Shown here one piece after another: positions 54,258-63,444 of a stretch of DNA of 64,000 nt (positions are counted from its first letter, which is position 1; each line of letters starts with the position of its first letter). Origin of the DNA: Klebsiella oxytoca (lineage in GTDB: Bacteria > Pseudomonadota > Gammaproteobacteria > Enterobacterales > Enterobacteriaceae); NCBI RefSeq assembly GCF_009707385.1, contig NZ_CP046115.1, forward strand, positions 5,146,001-5,210,000, given 5' to 3'. A program made the translations under genes and the position numbers. Below the pieces are notes generated by a model, which searched no databases, had not been told where the DNA came from, and saw only the letters and a list, made by a program, of their open reading frames with translations.

Positions 54258-55877
54258 TTATATCGTCTCAAAGTACCAGTCGCCTTCCCGCCATTCCAGG
54301 CTGTGAGTCAGCTTGAGAGCCTGTAAAAAAGCGTCATCATGCGACACCACTATCATTGCGCCGGGAAACGCCGCCAACGCAGCTTCAATGGCCTGAGTAG
54401 ACGCCAGATCGAGATGGTTAGTCGGTTCGTCCAGCAGCAGGAGCTGAGTGGCATCCCGTCGCCAGAGCACACAGGCCAGCGCCGCCTTCAATCTTTCTCC
54501 TCCGCTCAGCGCCGATAGCGGCAGATGGACTTTATCCGCGCCAAGCTGTAGCTGCGCCAGCTGGCTGCGTAACACGCCTTCTTCTAAGGGCGTGTCGCCG
54601 AGATTCAGAAGCGCCATTACCGACAGAGACAGATCCAGCTGAGTCAGATGCTGGTCGAGATACGCCGCGTTAACCGATAAGCGGCAGTTTCCTGAAAGCG
54701 GAGGCTCCAGCCCCAGCAACGTTTTGAGCAACGTGGTCTTACCGCAGCCGTTGGGGCCACGCAGGGCCACGCGCATCGGTCCATCCATACGCCAGTTCAG
54801 CGGCGCCATAACCGTATGCGCCAGCTGCAATGCCTCCAGCTCCAGCACCTGTTTTCCGGCGGCTATATGACTGCCCGCCAACGTAAACATCACCGGGCTG
54901 TCCTCTTCTACCCGCTCCCGGGCCTGCATTACAGCATTGTTGAGCGCGCCATTTTGTTGGCGATGCTGGCGCTGAAGGCTGCCAGGCCGTTCTTTCGCCG
55001 CGCCTTTGTAAGCCACCCGCTCGAACGACGCGATATTTAGCGTATCAACGGTGCGTAGCGTCTGCGCGGAACGCCGCTGGCAGGCATCGTGCTCTTTATG
55101 CATTCGTGCGCGAGTACGACGACGTTCAGTTACGGCATGTTCCAGCGCGGCGCGAGCCGCCTGCTGCTCCACCTCTCGTTGCTGCTGATAATCCGCATAG
55201 TTGCCCCCATAGATTCGCAAAGCAGTGGGCGTCAGCTCCATGATACGCGGCATTAACATCAACAGCTCCCGGTCATGGCTGGCAATCAGCGCCCCACCGC
55301 GCCATTGCTCAAGCTGCTGATACAACCACTTCCGACCCTGCCGATCGAGATGGTTGGTAGGTTCGTCAAGCAGCAGAAAATCCGCGCCGGATAAAAATGC
55401 TCCGCTGAGTTGCGCCTTAACTCTTTCGCCGCCGCTCAACGAAGAGGCGAGCCGCCCGGGGGAAAACTCACCCAAGCCAGCGGCCAGGAATGCGGTATTC
55501 AGACGATCCGGGAGATCCCAAAAACCATCCAGGCGTTCAAGATCGTCGGCTCGCCCCTCGCCTCGCTCAAGACGAGTCAGAGCAGAAAAAATGAATTCGA
55601 AACCCAACAATTCCGCTAATGTCGTAGCTGGCGTAATCATCTGCTGCTGAGCAACATAGCCGACTGAAGCCATACGTTCGATATGTCCGCCTGACGGCGA
55701 GTCAAGCCCCGCCAGCAAACGCAACAGCCGGGTTTTCCCAACGCCATTACGACCGACAAGACCACACAGTGAGGCTTCCAGCGATAAATTTAGCGGACCA
55801 AAAAGGGTATCTCCCGTCGCAAACTGACAGGTGACCTGATGCAAAATAAAAGAGGGGGACTGGGCACAATGAGCCAT
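54258..55877 (-). CDS. ABC-F family ATPase (soluble, two nucleotide-binding domains)
   Basis: This 539-residue cytoplasmic protein has two ABC domains and no membrane segment. The first has Walker A GRNGVGKT, signature SLSGGERVKAQLSG and LLLDEPTNHLD. The second has GPNGCGKTT, LSGGERLKAALA and LLLDEPTNHLD. A charged, Arg/Gln-rich linker (about residues 225-320) joins them. ABC-F proteins act on ribosomes, either as translation factors or in protection against antibiotics; this one is not an obvious EttA, Uup, YbiT or YheS. The ATG at 55877 has CAGGAG upstream. It is not part of the E. coli gene order here. Confidence 0.85.
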   Translation of the reverse strand: MAHCAQSPSFILHQVTCQFATGDTLFGPLNLSLEASLCGLVGRNGVGKTRLLRLLAGLDSPSGGHIERMASVGYVAQQQMITPATTLAELLGFEFIFSALTRLERGEGRADDLERLDGFWDLPDRLNTAFLAAGLGEFSPGRLASSLSGGERVKAQLSGAFLSGADFLLLDEPTNHLDRQGRKWLYQQLEQWRGGALIASHDRELLMLMPRIMELTPTALRIYGGNYADYQQQREVEQQAARAALEHAVTERRRTRARMHKEHDACQRRSAQTLRTVDTLNIASFERVAYKGAAKERPGSLQRQHRQQNGALNNAVMQARERVEEDSPVMFTLAGSHIAAGKQVLELEALQLAHTVMAPLNWRMDGPMRVALRGPNGCGKTTLLKTLLGLEPPLSGNCRLSVNAAYLDQHLTQLDLSLSVMALLNLGDTPLEEGVLRSQLAQLQLGADKVHLPLSALSGGERLKAALACVLWRRDATQLLLLDEPTNHLDLASTQAIEAALAAFPGAMIVVSHDDAFLQALKLTHSLEWREGDWYFETI

Positions 55878-55945
55878 AAGCACTCCTGAATGAAATCAAT
55901 ACTTCCCCTGCTGGCAATTAGCGCTAAGCAAGGCGTGAAATTCAT
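55790..55945 (-). other. Possible leader ORF overlapping the ABC-F start
   Basis: A 51-codon frame beginning MNFTPCLALIASRG starts 68 bp upstream of the ABC-F gene and runs across its ribosome-binding site and first 88 bp in a different frame. It is preceded by a mini-frame MNKHD (55945-55962) whose TGA overlaps its ATG. Such upstream frames are common in regulated ABC-F genes, but nothing proves translation here. Confidence 0.25.
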
Positions 55946-56005
55946 CAGTCGTGTTTGTTCATTTGGCGTGTGCTCTCCAGTGAGACGAGGGATTCGTCGG
56001 GACAT

Positions 56006-56035
56006 AGGATAGCCACACCCCGACATGAATTTCAA
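56006..56035 (-). promoter_or_regulatory. Predicted promoter of the ABC-F gene
   Basis: On the minus strand TTGAAA (56030-56035) and TATCCT (56006-56011) are separated by 18 bp. The implied transcript start near 55999 gives a leader of about 120 nt. Confidence 0.55.
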
Positions 56036-56059
56036 GTCTGTTTTTTCACCAGATAACGA

Positions 56060-56095
56060 AAGTTAAAAAAAAGCCTCCTGGTGACAGGAGGCAAA
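56060..56095 (-). terminator. Terminator downstream of the hokA remnant
   Basis: GCCTCCTG pairs with CAGGAGGC and is followed by eight Ts on the minus strand. It lies about 90 bp after the hokA stop and before the ABC-F promoter. Confidence 0.8.
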
Positions 56096-56180
56096 ATATC
56101 TATTTGATGGAAAATAACAGGGTGCACTGAGAATGCTTCACGCCGTAAGAATGACGGGAATCGCTCCCCGCCAGATGCTC

Positions 56181-56456
56181 TTACTGTTTAATTCCACAGG
56201 CTAAGAAGGCCACCAGCTCAATATTCCCCTGTCTGAGCTGTAATTCACATGGTGAGTCACGTACCATCCAGGTGAATAATAAAATATATCCGTCATACTT
56301 CAATTTGCACGTGCGTTGGCGGCCCTCGCTCATCCCGGTCACTTACCTCAGTAAGCTCCTGGGATTCCCTCACTTGCCGCCTTCCTGCAAATCGAATTAT
56401 TTAGGTATAGCGAAGCAAATCACTATTAAGCCAAACAACAGATACTTTTGCGGCAT
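56181..56456 (-). pseudogene. hokA: hokA type I toxin gene split by an ERIC element
   Basis: From ATG at 56456 the minus strand reads MPQKYLLFGLIVICFAI and then runs into an ERIC element with a stop. On the other side, from about 56285 to TAA at 56181, it continues ILLFTWMVRDSPCELQL and ends ELVAFLACGIKQ. Joining the two parts without the ERIC and one TA gives exactly 50 residues, the length of E. coli HokA, aligned along its whole length (MPQKY, LIVICF, LLF, TWM, RDS, CEL, AFLAC). The location between cspA and glyS is that of E. coli hokA. The toxin cannot be made as it stands. Confidence 0.88.
56287..56407. repeat. ERIC element inserted in hokA, flanked by TA
   Basis: An ERIC element of about 121 bp (TATCCGTCATACTTCAA to ATTATTTAGGTA, with core CACTTACCTCAGTAAG) lies in the reverse orientation relative to the copy before tag. 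TA dinucleotides flank it at 56285-56286 and 56408-56409. Removing it with one TA restores the hokA frame, so the TA pair looks like a target duplication. Confidence 0.88.
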
Positions 56457-56506
56457 TCCTCGCTTCCGGTGTTGATTTCCAACAAGTAAGAGGCTACTTT
56501 TACGGT

Positions 56507-56560
56507 GTTGATGCATAGGGGAGCCTCACTTTGATTTATCATCAGGTGGGGTTTTTCTCT
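56507..56560 (+). ncRNA. sokA: Putative SokA antisense RNA
   Basis: Opposite the hokA mRNA leader, on the plus strand, TTGATT (56472-56477) and TACTTT (56495-56500) are spaced 17 bp apart. About 35 bp after the implied start, CCTCAC pairs with GTGGGG and is followed by TTTTTCTCT. The expected RNA of about 54 nt fits the Sok size. No direct alignment was made. Confidence 0.5.
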
Positions 56561-56737
56561 GTCTGTCTCCCGCTAAATGCCTGAGTCAAACAGTCTCAAG
56601 CACCCGCAGCTATTCTACCGCAAATATCTGAGCAGACTGCGTTGGCATATTCCTAAAATATTTCTCACTAATGAATAAAAATAATAGAAATATCAGCGAA
56701 AGAATTATTAACGGTTCGGCTATTTATATTTCACAGA

Positions 56738-56768
56738 TAAAAAAACCTGCCCTGAGGCAGGTCTTTTA
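56738..56768 (-). terminator. Terminator of glyQS
   Basis: ACCTGCC pairs with GGCAGGT and is followed by TTTTTTT on the minus strand, about 20 bp after the glyS stop. Confidence 0.85.
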
Positions 56769-56783
56769 TTATTAACGATACGC

Positions 56784-58853
56784 TTACTGCAGCAGGGAAA
56801 TATCCGCTACCTGCAGGAATAGATCGCGCAGCTTGGACAGCAGCGTCAGACGATTCACGCGCACGTTCTGGTCTTCAGCGTTCACCATCACGTTCTCGAA
56901 GAACTCATCCACCGGCTCGCGCAGGGACGCCAGCTCAATCAGCGCATCCTGGTAACGTCCTTCGGCGAAGTACGGCTGCAGCTTATCGCGCAGCACGACT
57001 AAATTACCTGCCAGTTTGATTTCAGCAGCTTCTTTCAGCACGGAGGCATGAACGATATCGTTCAGCGTAACGTCTGATTTCGCCAGAATGTTGGAGACAC
57101 GCTTGTTCGCCGCCGCCAGCGCGGAAGACTCTTCGAGGGTACGGAAATGCGAAACCGCCTTCATACGCGCATCAAAGTCTGCCGGACGGGTCGGACGACG
57201 CGCCAGCACCGCCTGAATAGTGTCGACAGTGTAACCCTCATCCTGATACCAGGCTCGGAAACGGCCCAGCATGAAATCGATAACATCATCAACAACGTTG
57301 GCGTTAGTCAGCTTGTCGCCGTATAAACGCACCGCTTCTTCAGTGAGAGTCTGCAGGTCCAGATTCAGGTTCTTCTCAACGATGATACGCAGCACGCCCA
57401 GCGCGGCACGACGCAGCGCAAACGGGTCTTTGTCACCTTTCGGATGCTGACCGATACCAAAGATTCCCGCCAGGGTGTCCATCTTATCGGCAATCGCAAC
57501 CGCGCAGGCTACCGGATTTGACGGCAGATCATCGCCAGCGAAACGCGGCTGATACTGCTCGTTAAGGGCAACCGCGACGTCTTCCGCTTCGCCATCATGG
57601 CGCGCGTAGTGCATACCCATCACGCCCTGAGTATCGGTGAACTCAAAGACCATGTTGGTCATCAGATCGCACTTAGACAGCAGGCCCGCGCGGGTAGCAT
57701 GGTTCACGTCAGCGCCAATCTGCCCGGCGATCCAGCCGGCCAGCGCCTGAATGCGGTCCGTTTTATCGCGTAAGGTACCCAGCTGCTGCTGGAACAGCAC
57801 GGTTTGCAGACGCGGAAGGTTATCTTCCAGACGTTTTTTACGGTCGGTATTGAAGAAGAACTCAGCATCTGCCAGACGCGGCCGAACGACCTTCTCGTTA
57901 CCGGAGATAATCTGCTGCGGGTCCTTCGACTCGATGTTGGCCACAAAGATAAAGTTCGGCAGCAGCTTGCCCGCGTTGTCGTAAACCGGGAAGTACTTCT
58001 GATCGCCCTTCATGGTGTAAACCAGCGCTTCAGCAGGCACCGCGAGGAATTTCTCTTCGAACTTCGCCGTCAGCACCACCGGCCATTCCACCAGTGAAGT
58101 CACCTCTTCCAGCAGACTTTCGCTTAGATCGGCATTGCCGCCAATTTTACGCGCTGCTTCTTCCGCATCGGCTTTGATTCTGGCTTTACGCTGTTCGTAA
58201 TCGGCGATGACTTTACCGCGCTCCAGCAGGATTTGCGGGTACTGATCGGCATTATCGATGGTGAACTCCGGCTCACCCATAAAGCGATGGCCGCGAATAA
58301 CGCGGTCGGACTGTACGCCCAGAATTGTCGCCGGGATCACGGTGTCACCCAGCAGCAGAGTCACGGTATGAACCGGACGTACGAAGTGGACGTCAGAGGC
58401 TCCCCAGCGCATCAGTTTCGGGATCGGCAGCCTGGCCAGCGAAGCGGCAATCATATTCGGCAGCAGCGCTTCGGTGCTCTCGCCCTTCACGTGGGCGCGA
58501 TACAGCAACCATTCGCCTTTGTCGGTCACCAGACGCTCAGCCTGATCGACGGTAATGCCACAACCACGCGCCCAGCCCTCAGCCGCTTTGCTCGGTTGAC
58601 CGCTGGCATCAAACGCCTGGGCAATCGCCGGACCGCGTTTTTCAACTTCTCGATCTGCTTGTGCAGACGCCAGATTCGCCACCTTCAGCGCCAGGCGACG
58701 CGGGGCAGCAAACCATTCAACTTTACCGTGCGCCAGGCCAGCGTTATCCAGCTCAGCGGTCACGTTCGCAGCAAAGGATTCAGCCAGGCTGCGCAGTGCT
58801 TTTGGTGGCAGCTCTTCAGTGCCGATTTCCACCAGGAAAGTTTTCTCAGACAT
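56784..58853 (-). CDS. glyS: Glycyl-tRNA synthetase beta subunit GlyS
   Basis: This 689-residue beta chain of the alpha2beta2 bacterial glycyl-tRNA synthetase starts [20 protein letters not shown]. It carries the HD-like and tRNA-binding regions, ending with the DALR anticodon-binding region ([19 protein letters not shown]). It has the same length as E. coli GlyS. It follows glyQ by 9 bp in one operon. Confidence 0.98.
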   Translation of the reverse strand: MSEKTFLVEIGTEELPPKALRSLAESFAANVTAELDNAGLAHGKVEWFAAPRRLALKVANLASAQADREVEKRGPAIAQAFDASGQPSKAAEGWARGCGITVDQAERLVTDKGEWLLYRAHVKGESTEALLPNMIAASLARLPIPKLMRWGASDVHFVRPVHTVTLLLGDTVIPATILGVQSDRVIRGHRFMGEPEFTIDNADQYPQILLERGKVIADYEQRKARIKADAEEAARKIGGNADLSESLLEEVTSLVEWPVVLTAKFEEKFLAVPAEALVYTMKGDQKYFPVYDNAGKLLPNFIFVANIESKDPQQIISGNEKVVRPRLADAEFFFNTDRKKRLEDNLPRLQTVLFQQQLGTLRDKTDRIQALAGWIAGQIGADVNHATRAGLLSKCDLMTNMVFEFTDTQGVMGMHYARHDGEAEDVAVALNEQYQPRFAGDDLPSNPVACAVAIADKMDTLAGIFGIGQHPKGDKDPFALRRAALGVLRIIVEKNLNLDLQTLTEEAVRLYGDKLTNANVVDDVIDFMLGRFRAWYQDEGYTVDTIQAVLARRPTRPADFDARMKAVSHFRTLEESSALAAANKRVSNILAKSDVTLNDIVHASVLKEAAEIKLAGNLVVLRDKLQPYFAEGRYQDALIELASLREPVDEFFENVMVNAEDQNVRVNRLTLLSKLRDLFLQVADISLLQ

Positions 58854-58862
58854 GGCCGCCTC

Positions 58863-59774
58863 TTATTTATTCTTGTTGCACATCGGGAAGCCAAGGGCTT
58901 CACGGGAAGCATAGTAAGCTTCAGCCACTGCTTTAGTCAGGGTACGAATACGCAGGATGTAGCGCTGACGTTCGGTGACGGAGATGGCTTTACGCGCATC
59001 CAGCAGGTTAAAGCTATGGGCGGCCTTCAGAATGCGCTCGTAGGCAGGCAGCGGCAGCGGATTTTCCAGCGCCAGCAGCTGCTGAGCTTCTTTCTCATAC
59101 TGCTCAAAGCAGGAGAACAGGAAGTCAACGTCAGCGTATTCGAAGTTGTAGGTGGATTGCTCAACTTCGTTCTGATGGAACACGTCGCCGTAGGTGGTTT
59201 TACCCAGCGGGCCATCGCTCCAGACCAGGTCGTAAACGCTGTCTACGCCCTGAATATACATCGCCAGACGCTCGAGGCCATAGGTGATCTCGCCGGTAAC
59301 CGGCTTACACTCCAGACCGCCTACCTGCTGGAAGTAGGTGAACTGCGTAACTTCCATACCGTTCAGCCACACTTCCCAACCCAGACCCCAGGCGCCCAGC
59401 GTCGGGTTTTCCCAGTTGTCTTCGACAAAGCGAATATCATGGATGGTCGGATCCATACCCAGCTCTTTCAAAGACCCAAGGTACAGCTCCTGAATGTTAT
59501 CCGGAGAAGGTTTTATCACCACCTGGAACTGATAGTAGTGCTGTAAACGGTTCGGGTTTTCACCATAGCGGCCGTCGGTCGGTCGGCGAGAAGGCTGCAC
59601 GTAAGCGGTAGCCATCGGCTCCGGGCCCAATGCGCGTAAGCAGGTCATCGGGTGAGAGGTGCCGGCGCCAACTTCCATGTCCAGTGGTTGAACAATGGTG
59701 CAGCCCTGGCGAGCCCAGTAATCCTGTAAGGTCAGGATCAGGCCCTGGAAGGTCCTGGTATCAAACTTTTGCAT
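58863..59774 (-). CDS. glyQ: Glycyl-tRNA synthetase alpha subunit GlyQ
   Basis: This 303-residue class II synthetase catalytic subunit has motif-like blocks [40 protein letters not shown] and LEVYLG-type [13 protein letters not shown]. It forms glycyl-adenylate and, with GlyS, charges tRNA-Gly. It is first in the glyQS operon and matches E. coli GlyQ in length. Confidence 0.98.
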   Translation of the reverse strand: MQKFDTRTFQGLILTLQDYWARQGCTIVQPLDMEVGAGTSHPMTCLRALGPEPMATAYVQPSRRPTDGRYGENPNRLQHYYQFQVVIKPSPDNIQELYLGSLKELGMDPTIHDIRFVEDNWENPTLGAWGLGWEVWLNGMEVTQFTYFQQVGGLECKPVTGEITYGLERLAMYIQGVDSVYDLVWSDGPLGKTTYGDVFHQNEVEQSTYNFEYADVDFLFSCFEQYEKEAQQLLALENPLPLPAYERILKAAHSFNLLDARKAISVTERQRYILRIRTLTKAVAEAYYASREALGFPMCNKNK

Positions 59775-59901
59775 ATGATTTCGTGCTGGATACGTGTGGA
59801 TTTAAAGGAAGGAGCCAGTATACCCGCTGGCTGCGAGATATACAGTACGAAACGGGATTGTTTAGGGAAAATTGCGGAAATAAGCGCCACCGGAGGCGCA
59901 T

Positions 59902-60207
59902 TTAGCGCATGGAAAGATGTAAAAACTGCCCTTCCGGGTCAAAAGAACAGATAAAGCGTTCATTACGCGAAGTCACTCCTGAAAGCTCGTAGCTCCCCTG
60001 GAACTGTTCGAAACGACTGACATCAATCTGATGTACGCCCGTGCTGTAGCGCACTGCGGCGTTATCTTTGCACAATTGCTCCATATTAAGCGTCGCCTGC
60101 GGCGTTATCCGTCCTTTTTGCGCCTTCTGCACCGGCTGAGACGACGTTGTGCTACAGCCCGCCAGCATGCAGAGCAGCAGCCCAGAAAACGCATATTTCA
60201 TTACCAT
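59902..60207 (-). CDS. ysaB: Lipoprotein YsaB
   Basis: This small lipoprotein of about 100 residues has lipobox CMLAGC near residue 18 and a compact C-terminal domain (VSRFEQFQGSYELSG, FDPEGQFLHLSMR) as in E. coli YsaB. Its function is unknown. Two ATGs, two codons apart, are both possible starts; the first is used. It lies upstream of glyQ on the same strand with a 127-bp gap. Confidence 0.88.
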   Translation of the reverse strand: MVMKYAFSGLLLCMLAGCSTTSSQPVQKAQKGRITPQATLNMEQLCKDNAAVRYSTGVHQIDVSRFEQFQGSYELSGVTSRNERFICSFDPEGQFLHLSMR

Positions 60208-60386
60208 TTTTTCTCGACCGCCTTGTTAGTAAATTGTTATCGTGCAGGTTACGTTAAATGACCGGCTCATTGTGCGAATTGGGCCACACCTCGACAAGTC
60301 TATGCCGAAAAACTCGGATTATTCCACTGAAATACAAGCGGATAAGGGCAGTCAGACTCTTTATGAGAGGAGAAACAGAGGTACTG

Positions 60387-61382
60387 ATGCAGGAAAAAAT
60401 AAACTGGATTACTAACTTGCGCGGCATTGCCTGCCTGATGGTCGTCATGATTCACAGCACGACCTGGTATATCACCCACCCGCACACCATCACCCTGCTG
60501 GAGTGGGATTTAGCGAATATCCTGAACTCTGCGTCTCGCGTCAGCGTACCGCTGTTTTTTATGATTTCTGGCTATCTGTTTTTCGGCGAGCGCAGCGCGC
60601 AGTCCCGACATTTTCTGCGTATCGCGCTGTGTATCCTGTTTTATAGCACGTTTTCGCTGCTCTACATCACTCTGTTTACCCATATCAACGTTGAGCTATC
60701 GTTGAAGAATTTGCTGCAAAAACCGGTGTTCTACCACCTGTGGTTCTTCTTCGCTATCGTCGTCATCTACCTGCTGTCGCCTCTGGTTCAGGTCAAACAG
60801 ATTAACGGCAAAATGCTGCTGGCGCTGATGCTGGTGATAGGGATTATCGCCAACCCCAATATGGTAACGGTGAAAGCGGGGGGGATAGAGTGGTTGCCGG
60901 TCAATCTCTATATTAATGGTGATACATTTTACTATGTGATGTACGGCGTGCTGGGACGGGCAATCGGCATGCTGGATACCAATAAAAAATGGCTGACTCC
61001 GCTCTGCGCCGCGCTTTTCATTGCGGGAGTCTGGGTGATATCACGCGGCACGCTACACGAACTGCGCTGGCGCGGCGATTTTGGTGATACCTGGTATTTA
61101 TACTGTGGTCCCGCGGTTTTTGTCTGCGCAATTGCCCTACTGACGTTGGTAAAAAATACGCTTAATACGCGTCCGTTGCCGCTTATTGCGCTGATTGCGC
61201 GTCATTCGTTAGGAATTTACGGTTTTCATGCGCTGATTATTCACGCACTACGCGCCAGCAAGATTGAGCTAACCTCCTGGCCGTTACTGGATATCGTCTG
61301 GATCTTCAGCGCCGCGCTGCTGGGTAGTTTACTGCTCTCGATCCTGGTACAGCGGTTTGATACCCGTCGCCTGGTCAGCTAA
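60387..61382 (+). CDS. wecH: O-acetyltransferase WecH (YiaH)
   Basis: This 331-residue integral membrane acyltransferase-3 family protein has about ten helices and an N-terminal [18 protein letters not shown] with the conserved Arg and His. In E. coli, WecH acetylates GlcNAc residues of enterobacterial common antigen. The ATG with GAGGT upstream gives exactly the E. coli length; a longer reading to 60258 was rejected. It is divergent from ysaB and convergent with yiaB. Confidence 0.93.
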   Translation: MQEKINWITNLRGIACLMVVMIHSTTWYITHPHTITLLEWDLANILNSASRVSVPLFFMISGYLFFGERSAQSRHFLRIALCILFYSTFSLLYITLFTHINVELSLKNLLQKPVFYHLWFFFAIVVIYLLSPLVQVKQINGKMLLALMLVIGIIANPNMVTVKAGGIEWLPVNLYINGDTFYYVMYGVLGRAIGMLDTNKKWLTPLCAALFIAGVWVISRGTLHELRWRGDFGDTWYLYCGPAVFVCAIALLTLVKNTLNTRPLPLIALIARHSLGIYGFHALIIHALRASKIELTSWPLLDIVWIFSAALLGSLLLSILVQRFDTRRLVS

Positions 61383-61384
61383 AG

Positions 61385-61759
61385 CTATTCCGGCGAATCC
61401 TGCTGCGCTATATAGGTTGATACCGTTTTATGGGGCAATGCAGAAACGCCGTATAAGCACACAAACCAGGCAACCACGTAGATAATCTTTTCATCCCATC
61501 CGACGGGGACGAACCAGGCTCCGACCATAAGTAAACCGACTGACAGCAACAGTACAAGGCGGCACAGTGAAGCAAAGCCATCGTCAGCCTCTTTTTGCCG
61601 CCTCGTACGCTGATGGGCTAAAATCGCGAACATGCCCATCACCAGAACGCTCAAAAAATAGCCTTTTCCGCTGAAGAGCGGACAGGTGCGCCAGATACCC
61701 ACCAGATAAACCAGCGCCCCAATGGACATCAATAACCCTGGAATAATATTATTTTTCAT
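61385..61759 (-). CDS. yiaB: YiaB-like inner-membrane protein (YiaA/YiaB family)
   Basis: This 124-residue protein has four predicted membrane segments and the family block GALVYLVGIWRTCPLFSGKG, closest to E. coli YiaB. E. coli carries yiaA and yiaB side by side here; only one member is seen in this window. The start was set by AGGGAG five bases upstream. The stop is 2 bp from the convergent wecH stop. Function unknown. Confidence 0.85.
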   Translation of the reverse strand: MKNNIIPGLLMSIGALVYLVGIWRTCPLFSGKGYFLSVLVMGMFAILAHQRTRRQKEADDGFASLCRLVLLLSVGLLMVGAWFVPVGWDEKIIYVVAWFVCLYGVSALPHKTVSTYIAQQDSPE

Positions 61760-61928
61760 GAGGACTCCCTGGCAAAAGACAGCCCCCATTGTGTACTGGT
61801 AGCAGGTGATTATCCGCACTTTTCGCATCCGAAACGACAAATTCGGAATATATAAATACAAGCGATAACTAAATGAATTTAAAAGCATTCATGGGATGAA
61901 TCTCGCCCCATCAACAGGGGCGAAAATA

Positions 61929-63383
61929 TCAGGACATCAACGGTAAAAGCTGCTGATAAATCTGTCGGAAGGTCTCCCGACGGGGGGCATAGCGGGCAAA
62001 ACGTTCGGCGTCCGGACGATGAGCCTGTTCCAGCGGGAGCTGCGGCAGCAAATCGGAGAAAGCGACGTTTTGATGCAACGCCAGCTGCGCCAGCCGCGCC
62101 GCGCCAAGGGCTGGTCCGACATCGCCACCGGTGCGAAAATCAAGCTGCTGGCCGCTAATATCCGCCAGCATTTGCCGCCAGTACGCGCTTCGCGCACCGC
62201 CGCCGATCAACGTTACGCTTTGCGGTTTGACGCCGCAGGCGTGAACCACATCCATACCGTCCGCCAGAGCATAGCCAACCCCCTCCAGCACAGCCCGCGC
62301 CAGTTCCGCCGGACCATGTTGATGAGTCAGGCCGAAAAAGACGCCTTTCGCCTGCGGATTATTATGCGGCGTACGTTCGCCGGAGAGATAAGGCAGAAAC
62401 CAGACCGGATCGGCATTGTCGTTGGCTGATTCCGCCGCTGCAATCAGCGCCGGAACCGTGCCGAGACCGGTTAATGTCGCAGCCCAATCGAGACAGGAAG
62501 CCGCGCTCAGCATCACCGACATCAGGTGCCAGCGGCCAGGCAGGGCGTGGCAAAAACTGTGAACAGCGCTTTCCGGTTTGCTAAGAAAGCCGTCGCTAAC
62601 GGCAAAATAGACGCCCGAAGTCCCCAGCGACAGCATCGCCTGGCCAGCATCCGCCATGCCCACGCCCACCGCGCCCGCCGCGTTATCACCGCCGCCAGCG
62701 ACCACCAGCGCTTCCGGCATATTCCACGCCTGGGCAACGGCCGGGCGCAGCGAGCCCGTCACTTCGCAGCCTTCGAACAGCGCGGGCATATTATCGCGGC
62801 TCAGACCGCAGGCGGCCAGCATCTCATCACTCCAGTCGCGCCGCGCCACGTCCATCCACATCGTTCCGGCGGCATCTGACATATCGCTGGCAAATTCGCC
62901 AGTCATACGTAAACGTAAATAATCCTTTGGCAACAGTACTTTATCAACCTGACTGAAAGTCTCGGGCTCATGACGTTGCACCCACAGCAGCTTCGGCGCG
63001 GTAAATCCCGGCATCATCAGGTTACCGGTGATCTGCCGCGAACGGCTAACTTTCTCTTCCAGCAGCGCGCACTCTTCGCCGCAGCGACCATCGTTCCACA
63101 AAATCGCCGGACGCAGGACGCGCTGTTGCTTATCGAGCAGCGTCGCGCCGTGCATCTGTCCAGCAATACCCAGTGCTTTCACTGCGCGCAGAGAGTGCTG
63201 TGCGCCCAGCGCTTTCATCGCGCTGTCCGTCGCCAACCACCAGTGCTCTGGGTCTTGTTCAGACCATAAAGGATGCGGACGCGACACGTTGAGCTTTTCG
63301 GTATGCGAAGCCACTACCTCACCCTGCTCGTTGAGCAGAATGGCCTTAACGCCCGAAGTACCCAGATCAATCCCGATATACAT
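61929..63383 (-). CDS. xylB: Xylulokinase XylB
   Basis: This 484-residue FGGY-family kinase phosphorylates D-xylulose to xylulose 5-phosphate. It has the N-terminal phosphate motif IGIDLGTSGVKAILL, substrate-site MHGATLLDK, the catalytic Asp in AGGGDNAAGAVGVG, and LIGGGARSAYWRQ in the C-terminal ATP domain. Length equals E. coli XylB. It follows xylA by 61 bp in the leftward xylAB operon. Confidence 0.97.
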   Translation of the reverse strand: MYIGIDLGTSGVKAILLNEQGEVVASHTEKLNVSRPHPLWSEQDPEHWWLATDSAMKALGAQHSLRAVKALGIAGQMHGATLLDKQQRVLRPAILWNDGRCGEECALLEEKVSRSRQITGNLMMPGFTAPKLLWVQRHEPETFSQVDKVLLPKDYLRLRMTGEFASDMSDAAGTMWMDVARRDWSDEMLAACGLSRDNMPALFEGCEVTGSLRPAVAQAWNMPEALVVAGGGDNAAGAVGVGMADAGQAMLSLGTSGVYFAVSDGFLSKPESAVHSFCHALPGRWHLMSVMLSAASCLDWAATLTGLGTVPALIAAAESANDNADPVWFLPYLSGERTPHNNPQAKGVFFGLTHQHGPAELARAVLEGVGYALADGMDVVHACGVKPQSVTLIGGGARSAYWRQMLADISGQQLDFRTGGDVGPALGAARLAQLALHQNVAFSDLLPQLPLEQAHRPDAERFARYAPRRETFRQIYQQLLPLMS

Positions 63384-63444
63384 TCAGCCTCTCCTTACTG
63401 GCGCCTCTGTTAGAGTTAATGCCCGGGCCAGCCGGGCATCATCA

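Noticed and set aside
54258..55877. Calling the ABC-F gene an antibiotic resistance determinant
   Set aside because: No clear relation to Vga, Lsa, Msr or OptrA can be shown by eye; only the family is supported.
58233..59546. A 437-codon open frame on the plus strand
   Set aside because: It lies entirely antisense to glyS and glyQ, which are certain. Long antisense frames are common in GC-rich genes, and the translation resembles no family.
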